From positions 89,464,240-89,528,239 of the forward strand of contig CAMTDV010000023.1 in the NCBI GenBank assembly GCA_947069175.1: a DNA stretch of 64,000 bases, in the 5' to 3' direction. The DNA comes from Scalesia atractyloides. Lineage: Eukaryota; Streptophyta; Magnoliopsida; Asterales; Asteraceae. The position numbers were made by a program, and so were the translations under genes. Positions 45,753 to 57,900 of this stretch are shown piece after piece. The stretch's first letter is position 1. Every line of letters begins with the position of its first letter. Below the pieces are notes generated by a model that saw only the letters and a program-made list of their open reading frames with translations, made no database searches and was not told the DNA's origin.

Positions 45753-48084
45753 ATGTAATAATCATCCCTGCGTTTGATATAAAACTTGATGTGAAGACCC
45801 TTAAACTTCATCTCCTTCCTCGCAAATCAAGTCTAGCCACGTCCAAAACCCTTGAAACTCGATTGACGAATTGTTTTAACTTCCTTGGCATCTATTAACT
45901 CGATTTAAGGAGTGAGACGTGTGGTCAACCACAGCCTCAATTATGGATGCTTTAACTCAAATCAATACACATTACACGCCATTAAAGCTTATGAATAACA
46001 TTTGGGTTTCTTTCATTGTTGTAAAATTGGACAACGAATCTTACTCCCACAAAATCCTTTGATCAAACCAAGTAAAACCTTGCTGTAATTACATCATTTC
46101 ATCAACCGAGTATCACGAATTTGATCCATGAAGATTCTAGCACTTGTAACTTCAAGCCTTGATTTCTCCTTCGTTCCTTAACGAAATCAGGGGATTCCAA
46201 AGCCCAAACTATTTAATTTTTCATGCTCTACAAAACCCATCTATCCATTTCTATGATATGTACAATCCGAATCTGATTCTTTATGATTTTAGGGTTCTTT
46301 GTGATACAAATTTTGAGCTTTTGATTTTAGGTTATGTTTTTTGAGGAAATTGATCTTGTGTTATTATCATATATCATATTAGGATGTTCCATGCAAATTT
46401 TGGGAATTTTTATTTGTTGGAATTTTGTATGAATTAATCTTGATATATTGCCATAAAAATCAATTAAAAATAGTCATTGTCACTAATAAAATTCTAAAAA
46501 ATATTTTATAGACTATTACTGATATTAAAAAGGTATTGGAAATTTTATAGAATTTTTCCATAATTCTTGATAATATCTTATTTTCAAGGGATTAAATAAT
46601 TAGTTTAAGTAATTATATTTTTATATGAAATTAATCATTTTAGAAATTTTTGTGACAACTATTAAATCTGAAACTATATAATTTTTAGATATAAACATAT
46701 GATTATATAAATTTTGATCTTTATTTCATAATTAAATATATATTTCTCAAGAAATTCATATAAATATTGTTTATGTGATTATTCCAGAAACTTAAATATC
46801 ATATTAGTAATTATATTAAATAATTATATTGGTATAGTTGAGTCCCTAAATTTGAAGAACCCAATTTTCTTATAGATTTGTAAATATTTAGTTTTTGATA
46901 ATGGTATATTTACTATTTTGTTAATTATATATTTTAGGGTGACTTGTGATATTACTCATATTCGTGTGCTATCGTTATTCTAAAGAATCGAAGCTTCACA
47001 AACTGTGAGTAAACGTTCTCTCCTTTTTATCATTAACCTTTTGGGATGTATCAATGTGTCTTGTTCAATTGTTTTTATCTAACTTCAAGCATGCAGTATT
47101 TGATGTGTTGTATATGCATTTATTTGATGTTGTTGTTGTTGTTTGTTGAGGGGTTGTTGTTGTTGTTGTATTGGTCATTATAGTCAATAGTTATTCATTC
47201 AGTGGATCCACGGCTGATCTTTCCTCATGACCTGGAGAAGTCAGTATCGTCCAAGGTTGGAGAACTCATTAGTCGTTAATCGACCAGTGAGGTGGGGACT
47301 AGCGACTACTCGAGATTAATTGGATCGGGTTTTTTATATGTAATTTTCAATTTTATGTATATATATACACACAATTTTTTAGGTAAATATTTTAAGTAGC
47401 TAGGTTTTAACTTTTACTCAACTCATTTTTTAAGTTACATGATTAATTGTTGGAATTCACATGGTTTGGTTGGAAACTGACCAGAATTTAGAGGTTTGGT
47501 CGGAATATACAGGTTTTTTGCTGAAATCTGACCGGAGTCGCCGATTTTTGGATGGCCGACTAGGCCTGACTAGTGATTAATGGACTGAGACCAACTAGCA
47601 ATTAATCGCCGACTAGTCACTGCCTAGTCGCGATTTTTACAACACTAGTATCGCCCGTTAGTCTCGGGCTAATCTTTCCTCCTAACTATGGGACATTAGT
47701 ATCACCACAACCACACTCTTTATGGATGTGGGACGAAAGGAGTTGGTTTTGGTTTGGTGTCTGTCTTAGTATTAGTCATTATTCGGTTACCAATATATGT
47801 TCATATTACTTGTGCATTTCTTCCACACGATTGATTGCATGGTTAATATTGAAATTTATATTTGGAAATTAAAAGGTAAAACATATTACTTTGATTTCTA
47901 ACTTTTAGAATGGAGAACTTACTTTTTCCTAATCCAAGGTTTACTCACCCGCTCTTGTAGCTGACCAAAAAAATACTATTTTAAACATGATACATGTGTA
48001 AAGGACTGAAGACTAGACTGGATCAGGATCACGTAGGAGCTTTGCCTTAATATTTGAAAAGACAAGTTTGATGTATTATTTGGA

Positions 48085-48303
48085 TATTTGAAACTTATAT
48101 GGAAAGTGTGACTTATAATCATGACAATTATGAAATTTTAATAGTGCCATAAGCTTTGGACAATCATCATGTCTCCTACCATTCCGCTGCGGGTCGGGGT
48201 GTGACATAATCATAACATGTTTAATTATGAAATTGTAATAGTGGCATAAGCTTTGGGCAATCATCATGTCCCGTACTATTCCGCTACGGGTCGGGGTGTG
48301 ACA
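48085..48303 (+). repeat. duplicated LTR terminus inside unit A
   Basis: Two adjacent copies of about 100-115 bp each carry ATAAGCTTTGG.CAATCATCATGTC and end CGGGTCGGGGTGTGACA (48206 and 48303). Unit B has the same pair, so the terminus was duplicated before the 3.3-kb duplication. Confidence 0.8.
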
Positions 48304-49216
48304 GATTTGTATCAGAGTATAAAGGATTTAGGATAGGCTATTAGACCCTTAGACCTAGACTATAGCCTAATAGGGTTTATGTGCTTTATGTGTTGTATTG
48401 TTGTCTTAGCTTATGTCATTAAATTTCATAATTTTAAAAGTTTGTTAATGTCACACACAAATGCATGTGAGCAGTTTTAAATGCTATAAGCTAAATGTTA
48501 TGTGCGTTGCCTGATAATACATTATTTATTTCTATTCTATATTCTATTATTTTTAAAGTTACACTTGCACAATATACAATATAAACATTAAGTTTCTAAT
48601 TATTCTATTCATATTCTTATTCATACAAAGTCTATGTCAATTCATGTCAATCATACTTTGTGTTATTCCTATTTCATTGTGATATATCAAATTTTCATTT
48701 AAATTTTTCAATTTCGTCAAAGTGAGTTCTCATGACGGACATGAGTAACTGGAATGGTTAAGTACCTGTAGTTGGGACGTCCTGTCTAGGCTGACAATCG
48801 TATAAATTCAATAAGGACCGGTTTGCTTACCTAGGGACTAACAATGAGAGTACTGATACCTATTAGGCCAAAGCATGTCACATAAAACGTCACAGAAACT
48901 AACAACACCTTGATAAGTCAACGTGTCTGTGTTAAGTCATGGATACCCTCCAATATCTGTTCATATCACCCAACTTGAGACATTTAACATTCATTATTTT
49001 TCTTGGGGTCAAGTGTAGATTGAAGGGTAAACATATGAAACCATGCAAAAATTCGGTAATTGTGGGGGCCCACGTGATTATGAAAGTGACGCATGGAAGA
49101 CATACCAAATCTTATGATGTGCCAAACCTATAAATTTCAATATTTCATTTCCGAAATATTATTTTATCCTAAGCTTTAGATTTTTGTGCATGTTTTTATT
49201 CCATTTATCAGTCGAC
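48304..49216 (+). mobile_element. leader fragment of a Tekay-like element
   Basis: Shares ordered blocks with 32082-32881 of the nested gypsy element (CATGACGG, GGACGTCCTGTCTAGGCT, GGGACTAACAATGAGAGTAC, TATTAGGCCAAAGCATG, GGGGGCCCACGTG). It breaks off at GTCGAC, the same sequence that starts gag in the nested element (ATGTCGAC). All coding is gone. Confidence 0.7.
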
Positions 49217-49340
49217 TGAAACTTATATGAAAAATGTGACATTTAATCATGACATGTTTAATTATGAAATTTTAATAGTGCCATAAACTTTGGGCAATCA
49301 TCATGCCCCGTACCACTCCGCTGTAGGTTGGGGTGTGACA
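49217..49340 (+). repeat. Tekay-like LTR 3'-end fragment after the leader
   Basis: GAAACTTATATGAAAAATGTGAC...CCACTCCGCTGTAGGTTGGGGTGTGACA matches the last roughly 120 bp of the LTR. A leader fused directly to an LTR end implies an internal deletion that removed all genes. Confidence 0.7.
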
Positions 49341-49401
49341 GGTGGTATATACCCTCTAGGTGGAGTCAGGAAAAAAAATTGATAAATATGTGAAGCTTAT
49401 G

Positions 49402-52400
49402 GCTGCTTTAACTCACAATCAATACACATTACTATGCCATTAAAGCTTATGAATAACATTTGGGTTTCTTTCATTGTTGTAAAATTGGACAACGAATCTT
49501 ACTCCCACAAAATCCTTTGATCAAACCAAGTAAAACCTTGCTGTAATTACATCATTTCATCAACCGAGTATCACGAATTTGATCCATGAAGATTCTAGCG
49601 CTTGTAACTTCAAGCCTTGATTTCTCATTCGTTCCTTAACGAAATCAGGGGATTCCAAAGCCCAAACTATTTAATTTTTCATGCTCTACAAAACCCATCT
49701 ATCCATTTCTATGATATGTACAATCCGAATCTGATTCTTTATGATTTTAGGGTTCTTTGTGATACAAATTTTGAGCTTTTGATTTTAGGTTATGTTTTTT
49801 GAGGAAATTGATCTTGTGTTATTATCATATATCATATTAGGATGTTCCATGCAAATTTTGGGACTTTTTATTTGTTGGAATTTTGTATGAATTAATCTTG
49901 ATATATTGCCATAAAAATCAATTAAAAATAGTCATTGTCACTAATAAAATTCTAAAAAATATTTTATAGACTATTACTGATATTAAAAAGGTATTGGAAA
50001 TTTTATAGAATTTTTCCATAATTCTTGATAATATCTTATTTTCAAGGGATTAAATAATTAGTTTAAGTAATTATATTTTTACATGAAATTAATCATTTTA
50101 GAAATTTTTGTGACAACTATTAAATCTGAAACTATATAATTTTTAGATATAAACATATGATTACATAAATTTTGATCTTTATTTCATAATTAAATATATA
50201 TTTCTCAAGAAATTCATATAAATATTGTTTATGTAATTATTCCAGAAACTTAAATATCATATTAGTAATTATATTAAATAATTATATTGGTATAGTTGAG
50301 TCCCTAAATTTGAAGAACCCAATTTTCTTATAGATTTGTATATATTTAGTTTTTGATAATGGTATATTTAATATTTTATATATTTTAGGGTGACTTGTGA
50401 TATTACTCATATTCGTGTGCTATCGTTATTCTAAAGAATCGAAGCTTCACAAACTGTGAGTAAACATTCTCTCCTTTTTATCATTAACCTTTTGGGATGT
50501 ATCAATGTGTCTCGTTCAATTGTTTTTATCTAACTTCAAGCATGCAGTATTTGATGTGTTGTATATGCATTTATTTGATGTTGTTGTTGTTGTTGTTTGT
50601 TGAGGTGGTTGTTGTTGTTGTTGAATTGGTCATTATAGTCAATAGTTATTCATTCAGTGGATCCACGGCTGACCTTTCCTCATGACCTGGAGAAGTCAGT
50701 ATCGTCCAAGGTTGGAGAACTCATTAGTCGTTAATCGACCAGTGAGGTGGGGACTAGCGACTACTCGAGATTAATTGGATCGGATTTTTTATATGTAATT
50801 TTCAATTTTATGTATATATATACACATAATTTTTTAGGTAAATATTTTAAGTAGCTAGGTTTTAATTTTACTCAACTCTTTTTTTTAATTATTACATAAT
50901 TAATTGTTGGAATTCACATGGTTTGGTGGGAAACTGACCAGAATTTAGAGGTTTTGGTCGGAATATACAGTGTTTTTGCTGAAATCTGACCGGAGTCGCC
51001 GATTTTTGGATGGCCGACTAGGCCTGACTAGTGATTAATGGACTGAGACCAACTAGCAATTAATCGCCGGCTAGTCACTGCCTAGTCGCGATTTTTACAA
51101 CACTAGTATCGCCCGTTAGTCTCGGGCTAATTCACCCGCTCTTGTAGCTGACCAAAAAATACTATTTTAAACATGATACATGTGTAAAGGACTGAAAACT
51201 AGACTGGACCAGGATCACATAGGAGCTTTGCCTTAATATTTGAAAAGACAAGTTTGATGTATTATTTGGATATTTGAAACTTATATGGAAAGTGTGACTT
51301 ATAATTATGACAATTATGAAATTTTAATAGTGCCATAAGCTTTGGGCAATCATCATGTCTCCTACCATTCCGCTGCGGGTCGAGGTGTGACATAATCATG
51401 ACATGTTTAATTATGAAATTGTAATAGTGGCATAAGCTTTGGGCAATCATCATGTCCTGTACTATTACGCTACGGGTCGGGGTGTGACAGATTTGTATCA
51501 GAGTCAATGGCTATAAGGATTTAGGATAGGTTATTAGACCCTTAGACCTAGACTATAGCCTAATAGGGTTTATGTGCTTTATGTGTTGTATTATTGTCTT
51601 AGCTTATGTCATTAAATTTCATAATTTTAAAAGTTTGTTAATGTCACACACAAATGCATGTGAGCAGTTTTAAATGCTATAAGCTAAATGTTATGTGCGT
51701 TGCCTGATAATACGTTATTTATTTCTATTCTGTAGTCTATTATTTTTAAAGTTACACTTGCACAATATACAATATAAACATTAAGTTTCTAATTATTCTA
51801 TTCATATTCTTATTCATACAAAGTCTATGTCAATTCATGTCAATCATACTTGGTGTCATTCCTATTTCATTGTGATATATCAAATTTTCATTTAAATTTT
51901 TCAGTTTCGTCAAAGTGAGTTCTCATGACGGACATGTAGTAACTGGAATGGTTAAGTACCGGTAGTTGGGACGTCCTGTCTAGGCTGACAATCGTATAAA
52001 TTCAATAAGGACCAGTTTGCTTACCTAGGGACTAACAATGAGAGTACTGATACCTATTAGGCCAAAGCATGTCACATAAAACGTCACAGAAACTAACAAC
52101 ACCTTGATAAGTCAACGTGTCTGTGTTAAGTCATGGATACCCTCCAATATCTGTTCATATCACCCAACTTGAGACATTTAACATTCATTATTTTTCTTGG
52201 GGTCAAGTGTAGATTGAAGGGTAAACATATGCAAACCATGCAAAAATTCGGTAATTGTGGGGGCCCACGTGATTATGAAAGTGACGCATGGAAGACATAC
52301 CAAATCTTATGATGTGCTAAACCTATAAATTTCAATATTTCATTTCTGAAATATTATTTTATCCTAAGCTTTATATTTTTGTGCATGTTTTTATTCCATT

Positions 52401-52597
52401 TATCAGTCGACTGAAACTTATATGAAAAATGTGACATTTAATCATGACATGTTTAATTATGAAATTTTAATTATGCCATAAACATTGGGCAATCATCATG
52501 CCCCGTACCACTCCGCTGTGGGTTGGGGTGTGACAGGTGGTATATACCCTCTAGGTGGAGTCAGGAAAAAAAATTGATAAATATGTGAAGCTTATGG
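49402..52597 (+). repeat. tandem duplication, unit B (about 3.2 kb)
   Basis: Direct copy of 45942-49401: LTR part (to 51489), leader (51490 to about 52411) and LTR-end fragment ending 52535. About 265 bp are missing at about 51131. The open frame at 49617-49802 is nearly identical to the one at 46159-46344 only because of the duplication. Confidence 0.85.
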
Positions 52598-54281
52598 CAT
52601 TAACCACTGGAATGGTGACTCGGGTGGGGTATGTCCGCTAATTTGATCATAAGCAAAAATATGTCAAAGCTCGTAACATCATCCACTATCCATCATAAAT
52701 TTAATCAGAATTACATAATAGTTTTTTATATAAGACGATAGATTATAATCTTTTTACCTCATAAGCTTGAAGCAGGAAAGGTTGCATTGTGGACTTTTGA
52801 GAGTGAAACCCATAGATGAATAATGCACTTGAACTTAATGGATCATGATTAAGGGCTTGTAAATTGGCGGTTGGGTTTAAGTGGATAGTATACCTGCAAT
52901 CCTAGTTAATGTGTGATTAGATTCGTGAATAAAGTAACCGAATATATTGAAGGACAATGATTGTGATTCTGATTCCATTGCAAATAATTTTTCGGTACGA
53001 AAAAAGATAAGTGTGGCGATGACCAAGGTGTCACCAGCACATCCCTATATGAGGCTCCAAAGTGAGTTCAAGATTTTGTTTTCATGAAACTTTTTACAAC
53101 TTGCTCTTAAACATGTTCATCTTATGGAAAGCATGCACATCCTTGCCTCCAATTAAACTCATGGTTGTGGGGCTTGTGTAATAATGAATATCCAAAAGAT
53201 TTAAGGTTCATAAACCTATCTTAGGGGCTGCCCTAAAGGTCCCAAGTGACCTACAATGTGATAGAACAATCCAAGCTTTCAACCTTCATGTTGAAAGACT
53301 TGTGTTTTGGTTAGGTCTTAACAATGGAAGCTTTGGCATTCCAACTACGATTCCACTATCTCACTTAGTTAGTTAATTCGTTATCTTTAACCTAAGTTAT
53401 CAAGTAAATTTTCTAGTAACAAAGTGTCCAAACTACACCAAGTCTCCAAACATTTGCCATGATTGGAATGCACTAGTCTCGTTTGAGTTTCACTTGGTTA
53501 CTTGATGATTTAGATGGTACACTTTCATTTTTCCTATTCATGACAACCGAAATCATCAACTAAGTTGATGATTTTGTGCTTTGGTGAATCCATACAACGA
53601 GGTTAAATGGATGGAATTCATCCTACCTCCACGCATGACTATATATGACTTGGACTAAATAATTATAAATATTTATATGTATACCTTAGAACAGAATCAT
53701 AACATCAACCAAACCCATGGTTGAAAGTTATGCATTATGGTAATTTTCATCTTGGCTTAAGTTCCTCAAATTATGGATTCTAATGGATGAATCGGTACCC
53801 ATGAAAACATGACCAACATAGTGTCCATATGAGTACATTTAGACAAGGTGTACTTTCTTGCAAAATACATACTTTCATACTACTTTAAACCCCTAATTTA
53901 ACTCAATACCGAACTCCATAACTCATATGCCTTTGTTTCCCCTTGTAGGATGACCTCAGTACATTTTTTAAAGCTTTTGCAAACCGTGAGTATACATGAC
54001 CCCTTTTATGTATTGACCGTTACTTTAACATATGTTGTAGGAATTTGATGATGAGACGTTTCAAGAAATCAACTAGGATGGACTTAGAAACGCACCATTT
54101 AATTTATTGTATTTCCTTTTATGTCGTTGTGATCAAACTTGCTAGATGTTGTACTTTTATTTTTTAAAAACAATGTAATTCGATTTATTCAAATATTGAC
54201 GCATTTAGTCAAGTTATGAAGACTCGAGCAATCTCGTTTTTGTCTCACTACAATGTTTCTGCCATCGGTTGGGGTGTGACA
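52598..54281 (+). repeat. possible further degenerate Tekay-like LTR
   Basis: The stretch ends TGCCATCGGTTGGGGTGTGACA at 54281, like the LTR termini upstream, and contains a GCAAACCGTGAGTATACATGACC block like the CACAAACTGTGAGTAAACG block at 46996. A start could not be placed. No coding was recognised. Confidence 0.35.
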
Positions 54282-54926
54282 ACCATCTAAGCCAAGAAAA
54301 CAGTCGGGTCAAGTTGGGTGACAGGTCAAAATGTGTCTTAAACAGAATTAGTTCGGGTCAAAAGGGACATTTTTAAAATGTGTCAATTTGGTTTAGGTCA
54401 AAAGTCAAAACGGGTTCCGATAAAAATGGACTCTTGTTAAAATGAGTCGGATGTAGAGAAAAATATCATGTGGACACAATATGTCGTCGAGACAAACAAC
54501 AATCATCCATCGGTGGTGCTAACCTATTTGGATTCGTTTTAAGTTAAGAATTTTTATTCAAGCGTCCAGTTTTGACCCATTGTATAATTTTAGTAGACCT
54601 AAACTGACCCGCTATCTAATTTGAGGTAACCCACATGGACCCGTATGGAATTTTCTTTGAGCAAATGGGTCATGGTTGACATCCGTAGGCCCATCCGACC
54701 CATCTAAAACATATCATTTCCTGTTAGAGAATATACTTTAACTCATTTGACTCTAGAGGTAAAAGCTACCTAGATCGACGGGTTATAGGTGAATTAGTCA
54801 AAAATTTCACCTCCACAACAACACTAATCAACAGAGAACTTCAGGTACTGGTATTTGGTAATAACTAGCCATTGTTTCCTGCAAACTCTATATATTTTGA
54901 TAAATTTCTATAAAACAAGATTACAA
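54282..54926. other. 3' flank of the STP gene
   Basis: It contains repeated GGTCAAAA / AATGGGTCA phrases common in intergenic plant repeats. Polyadenylation of the transporter mRNA is expected within the first few hundred bases left of 54927. AATAACTAG and ATATATTTTG runs are present, but I cannot fix the site. Confidence 0.35.
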
Positions 54927-57900
54927 TCATAACGTAACCGTCAACGAGCTTCTTGTTCCATTTAACAAATTTCTGGGTCTCTCTTCTTCCTCATGATTCT
55001 CTGATACAATCTTCTTCCAAAACCAATGTCTTTGCCACATCAGCATCATCTCTTCAATAGGAACTCCTTTTGTTTCTGGTAGGAATACGTAGACGAAAAT
55101 TGTCATTAGAGTAATCCATCCAGCAAAGAACAGGAATAGCCCGAATTTCAAACCACAAAGAAGGGAGAGGAAAGACTGTGCTATGATGAATGTGAAGAAC
55201 AGGTTGACCGCAACCGTAATGCTTTGACCTGCTGACCGAGTCTCTAACGGGAATATCTCGCTTGGCACTGTCCAACCAAGTGGGCCCCATGACCACCCGA
55301 AAGCCGCCACAAATAGACAAATGACTACCACCAAGACGATTGAATAAGCCTCTGAGAGTTTTTTATCATTTCCAAATTTAAGGCCCAATATAATGCCCAC
55401 AATCACCTGTTTCAAAGTACAAGATATTACTAGTGTGTTTTTTTTTTATTTCGACACGTATTCTTTTTAGTTAAATATTTTAGCTTAAATCGTTCAAAAC
55501 CCGGAAATGGGGGTCAAAACGGGTTGTTTTTACATTTTACTTTTTTGGTACGGGTCAAAACGGATCAGGTCATTTTAGGTTTACCCAAAAACACTTCCTG
55601 TCCATATTTGTTTATTTCTTATAAATAGTTATTACATTAAATATAACTACAATAACAAAACTTTAAGCTCACGGCTCGCTTGAGAAAAGCTCGTTTTGTA
55701 ATCGAACTGAGCTCCAGACTGGGGTTTTCGGCTCGATGGCTCGACTCAATGGCTCGTATGTGTGTGTGTGTGTATATTTAGATGTTAATTTTTTTTTACT
55801 TTTGTTTCCTCGGAAAAAGCGCGTTTTGTCATCGAGCCGAGCTCAAGATAGGGGTTCTCGGCTCGATGGATGGACTCGTATGTGTATATATATTTAGAAA
55901 TGTTTGTTAATTTTTATTTTATTTTATCAATATGTGTAAAAAATAACGAGCTGGCTCGAAGTTTTTACGAGCCGAGCTCGAGCTCAACTTTTCGGCTTGA
56001 AAGAATAAAGGAGCCTAGCCAAGCTGGCTCGTTTAACTTCGAGCTCGCCCAGCCTGGCTTGAAAAAATAAAGAAGCCTAGCCAAGCTGGCTCGTTTAACT
56101 TTTCAGCTTGAAAAAATAAAGGAGCCTAGCCAACTTTTCACCAAAACATTTATACAACTCACCTGACAAATAATCATTTGAATGCCTCCGCCAATCAACA
56201 AAACTCTGCGACCCAATTTATCAACCGTCACTATAGACACCAAAGTAGAAAGAGCAAGAACCGCTCCGGTCAAAGCAGACGAGTAAAGAGACGCATTTCC
56301 CTTAAACCCCATACTCTGAAACAACACCGGAGCATAAAACAAAATCGAATTAATCCCAGTAAGAATCTGAAACATCGGCATGCAAATCGCCATCACCAAC
56401 TGCGGTTGATTCCTCTTTTCCAAAATGTTCCTAAAAGGATGCTTGACCGAGTTAGCCAACTCGCTTGCATCAACCATGTCTTCAAACTCAGCGTCAACGT
56501 GTTGGGTACCGCGTATTCGTTCTAGAACTTTCCTTCCTTTTTCTCTTGATCCTTGTTCGATTAAGCTGTTTGGTGTTTCTGGAAGAAGTATGCCGCCAAC
56601 TGTCATTAAAAATGCGGGTGCAGCGGCTAGTCCGAGCGATAACCGCCATCCCCATTTGTCGAGCTTACTGGTTCCGTAGTTGATCATGTTTGCTGAGAAG
56701 ATTCCGAGAGTGGTTGCTAGTTGAAACATCATGTTTAAACCTCCTCTAAGATGGGTTGGTGCCATTTCGGATAGATACAGTGGTATTGCCTTCAAAAAGT
56801 AGCACAATTGTTGATATATATTCGAAAAAATCATATTCTTTTTTCTTGAATTTAACTTGCATGCTGCAAAATGAGCCGGTTTTGGCGGGTTAATTAGCAA
56901 TCATTTGTTAATCTTTTTCTATTGAATTTCATGAAATATTTGTATCTGAAAAGGCAAGTTAATTAGCAGGTTGTAAACGGTATTATACCCGGGTTTTTTT
57001 TCCTTTTTTTGTGGCTAAATTTGTAAATTTTAAGTGTTTGAGAAGTCAAATAAACATCAGCCATCATTTAATGTTCCCTATTTATAGTCAACAATGTGGA
57101 AAAATCGGCATAAAATTAAATTCTGTCACATTTTGATGACATCTACATTCTATTTTTATTCACAATGGTGATAAGTGTGTGTGTGGCAAAATGTGCTAGT
57201 TGGGGCGGGTCGGGTAATGGGCCAAAACGGGCCACTTTTTGCAGTCCAAAATCTACCACTTGGGATCAAACAGGTCAAAACAATTACCTGATTACCAAAG
57301 CCAATGCCAACACCAAGCATGATTCGGCCTGAAAGAAGCATTACAAAGTTAAATGCTAAGGCGTTAAGCGCTGCACCGACAAGAAAGCTGATCCCGCCAC
57401 AAATTATGCTGATCCGACGCCCATACATTCGTGTCACGGGAGATGCAAATAGTGTTGCAACCAAGCCAGCAAGGTATAAAGACGAGGTAAATGCTGCAAG
57501 TCCTTGGTCATTGAACTTGCAATAGTTGTTTTCATGGGAATGCTTCTTCTTTTGGTACACCGAGGGGAAGAACTTTGTAAGGAATGCATCCATGGATGTC
57601 ACCCCTCCTGGTTGTATAATTTTCCGTTAGTAGCATATTAACGGCTAGAGGTGGTTATCGGGCAAGTCAGGTAATGGGTTTGGGTCACAATGGGTAAATT
57701 TCAGTCCAGATTCGGTCAAAATGAACACTTTTTTCTCAAATTTGTACTTTTCTATAAATAATTGGTATCTCAAATTTGATCACAAAAATCTTACCTTTTT
57801 TACTAATGTAAAATGATTTAGGAGGTTTTATGATGGGGTGATCACAGTCATGTTCGGCTAATTTTGATGAATATTATGGTTCAAACCGCTAACTATGGTT

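Larger units (their letters stand above)
44798..48303 (+). repeat. older Tekay-like LTR (about 3.5 kb)
   Basis: It starts TGCAACATCCGCCAAAAA, a near match to the TGTAACATCCGTCAAAA start of the nested gypsy LTR, and ends CTACGGGTCGGGGTGTGACA. It contains two antisense tRNA-like modules (45543-45612, 45682-45752). Two (TTG)n-rich runs and a GACTAG-rich palindromic block (about 47540-47620) also occur. The last roughly 100 bp are tandemly duplicated (ends at 48206 and 48303). A degenerate PBS (TTGTATCAGAG) follows at 48307. Small frames inside are not genes. Confidence 0.75.
45942..49401 (+). repeat. tandem duplication, unit A (about 3.46 kb)
   Basis: The segment from ATGGATGCTTTAACTC to GAAGCTTATGGC is repeated directly at 49402-52597. 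It comprises the 3' two thirds of the LTR, a leader fragment and a short LTR end. Sequence identity is very high over most of the length. Unit A holds about 265 bp (roughly 47671-47945) that unit B lacks. Confidence 0.85.

Noticed and set aside
46159..46344. A 61-residue frame found almost identically at 49617-49802, suggesting a conserved small gene
   Set aside because: Both lie within the LTR tandem duplication. Identity comes from the duplicated DNA, and the only differences are ordinary substitutions.
56178..56679. Several plus-strand frames opposite the transporter
   Set aside because: They are shadows of STP exon 3, which has a complete domain match on the minus strand.
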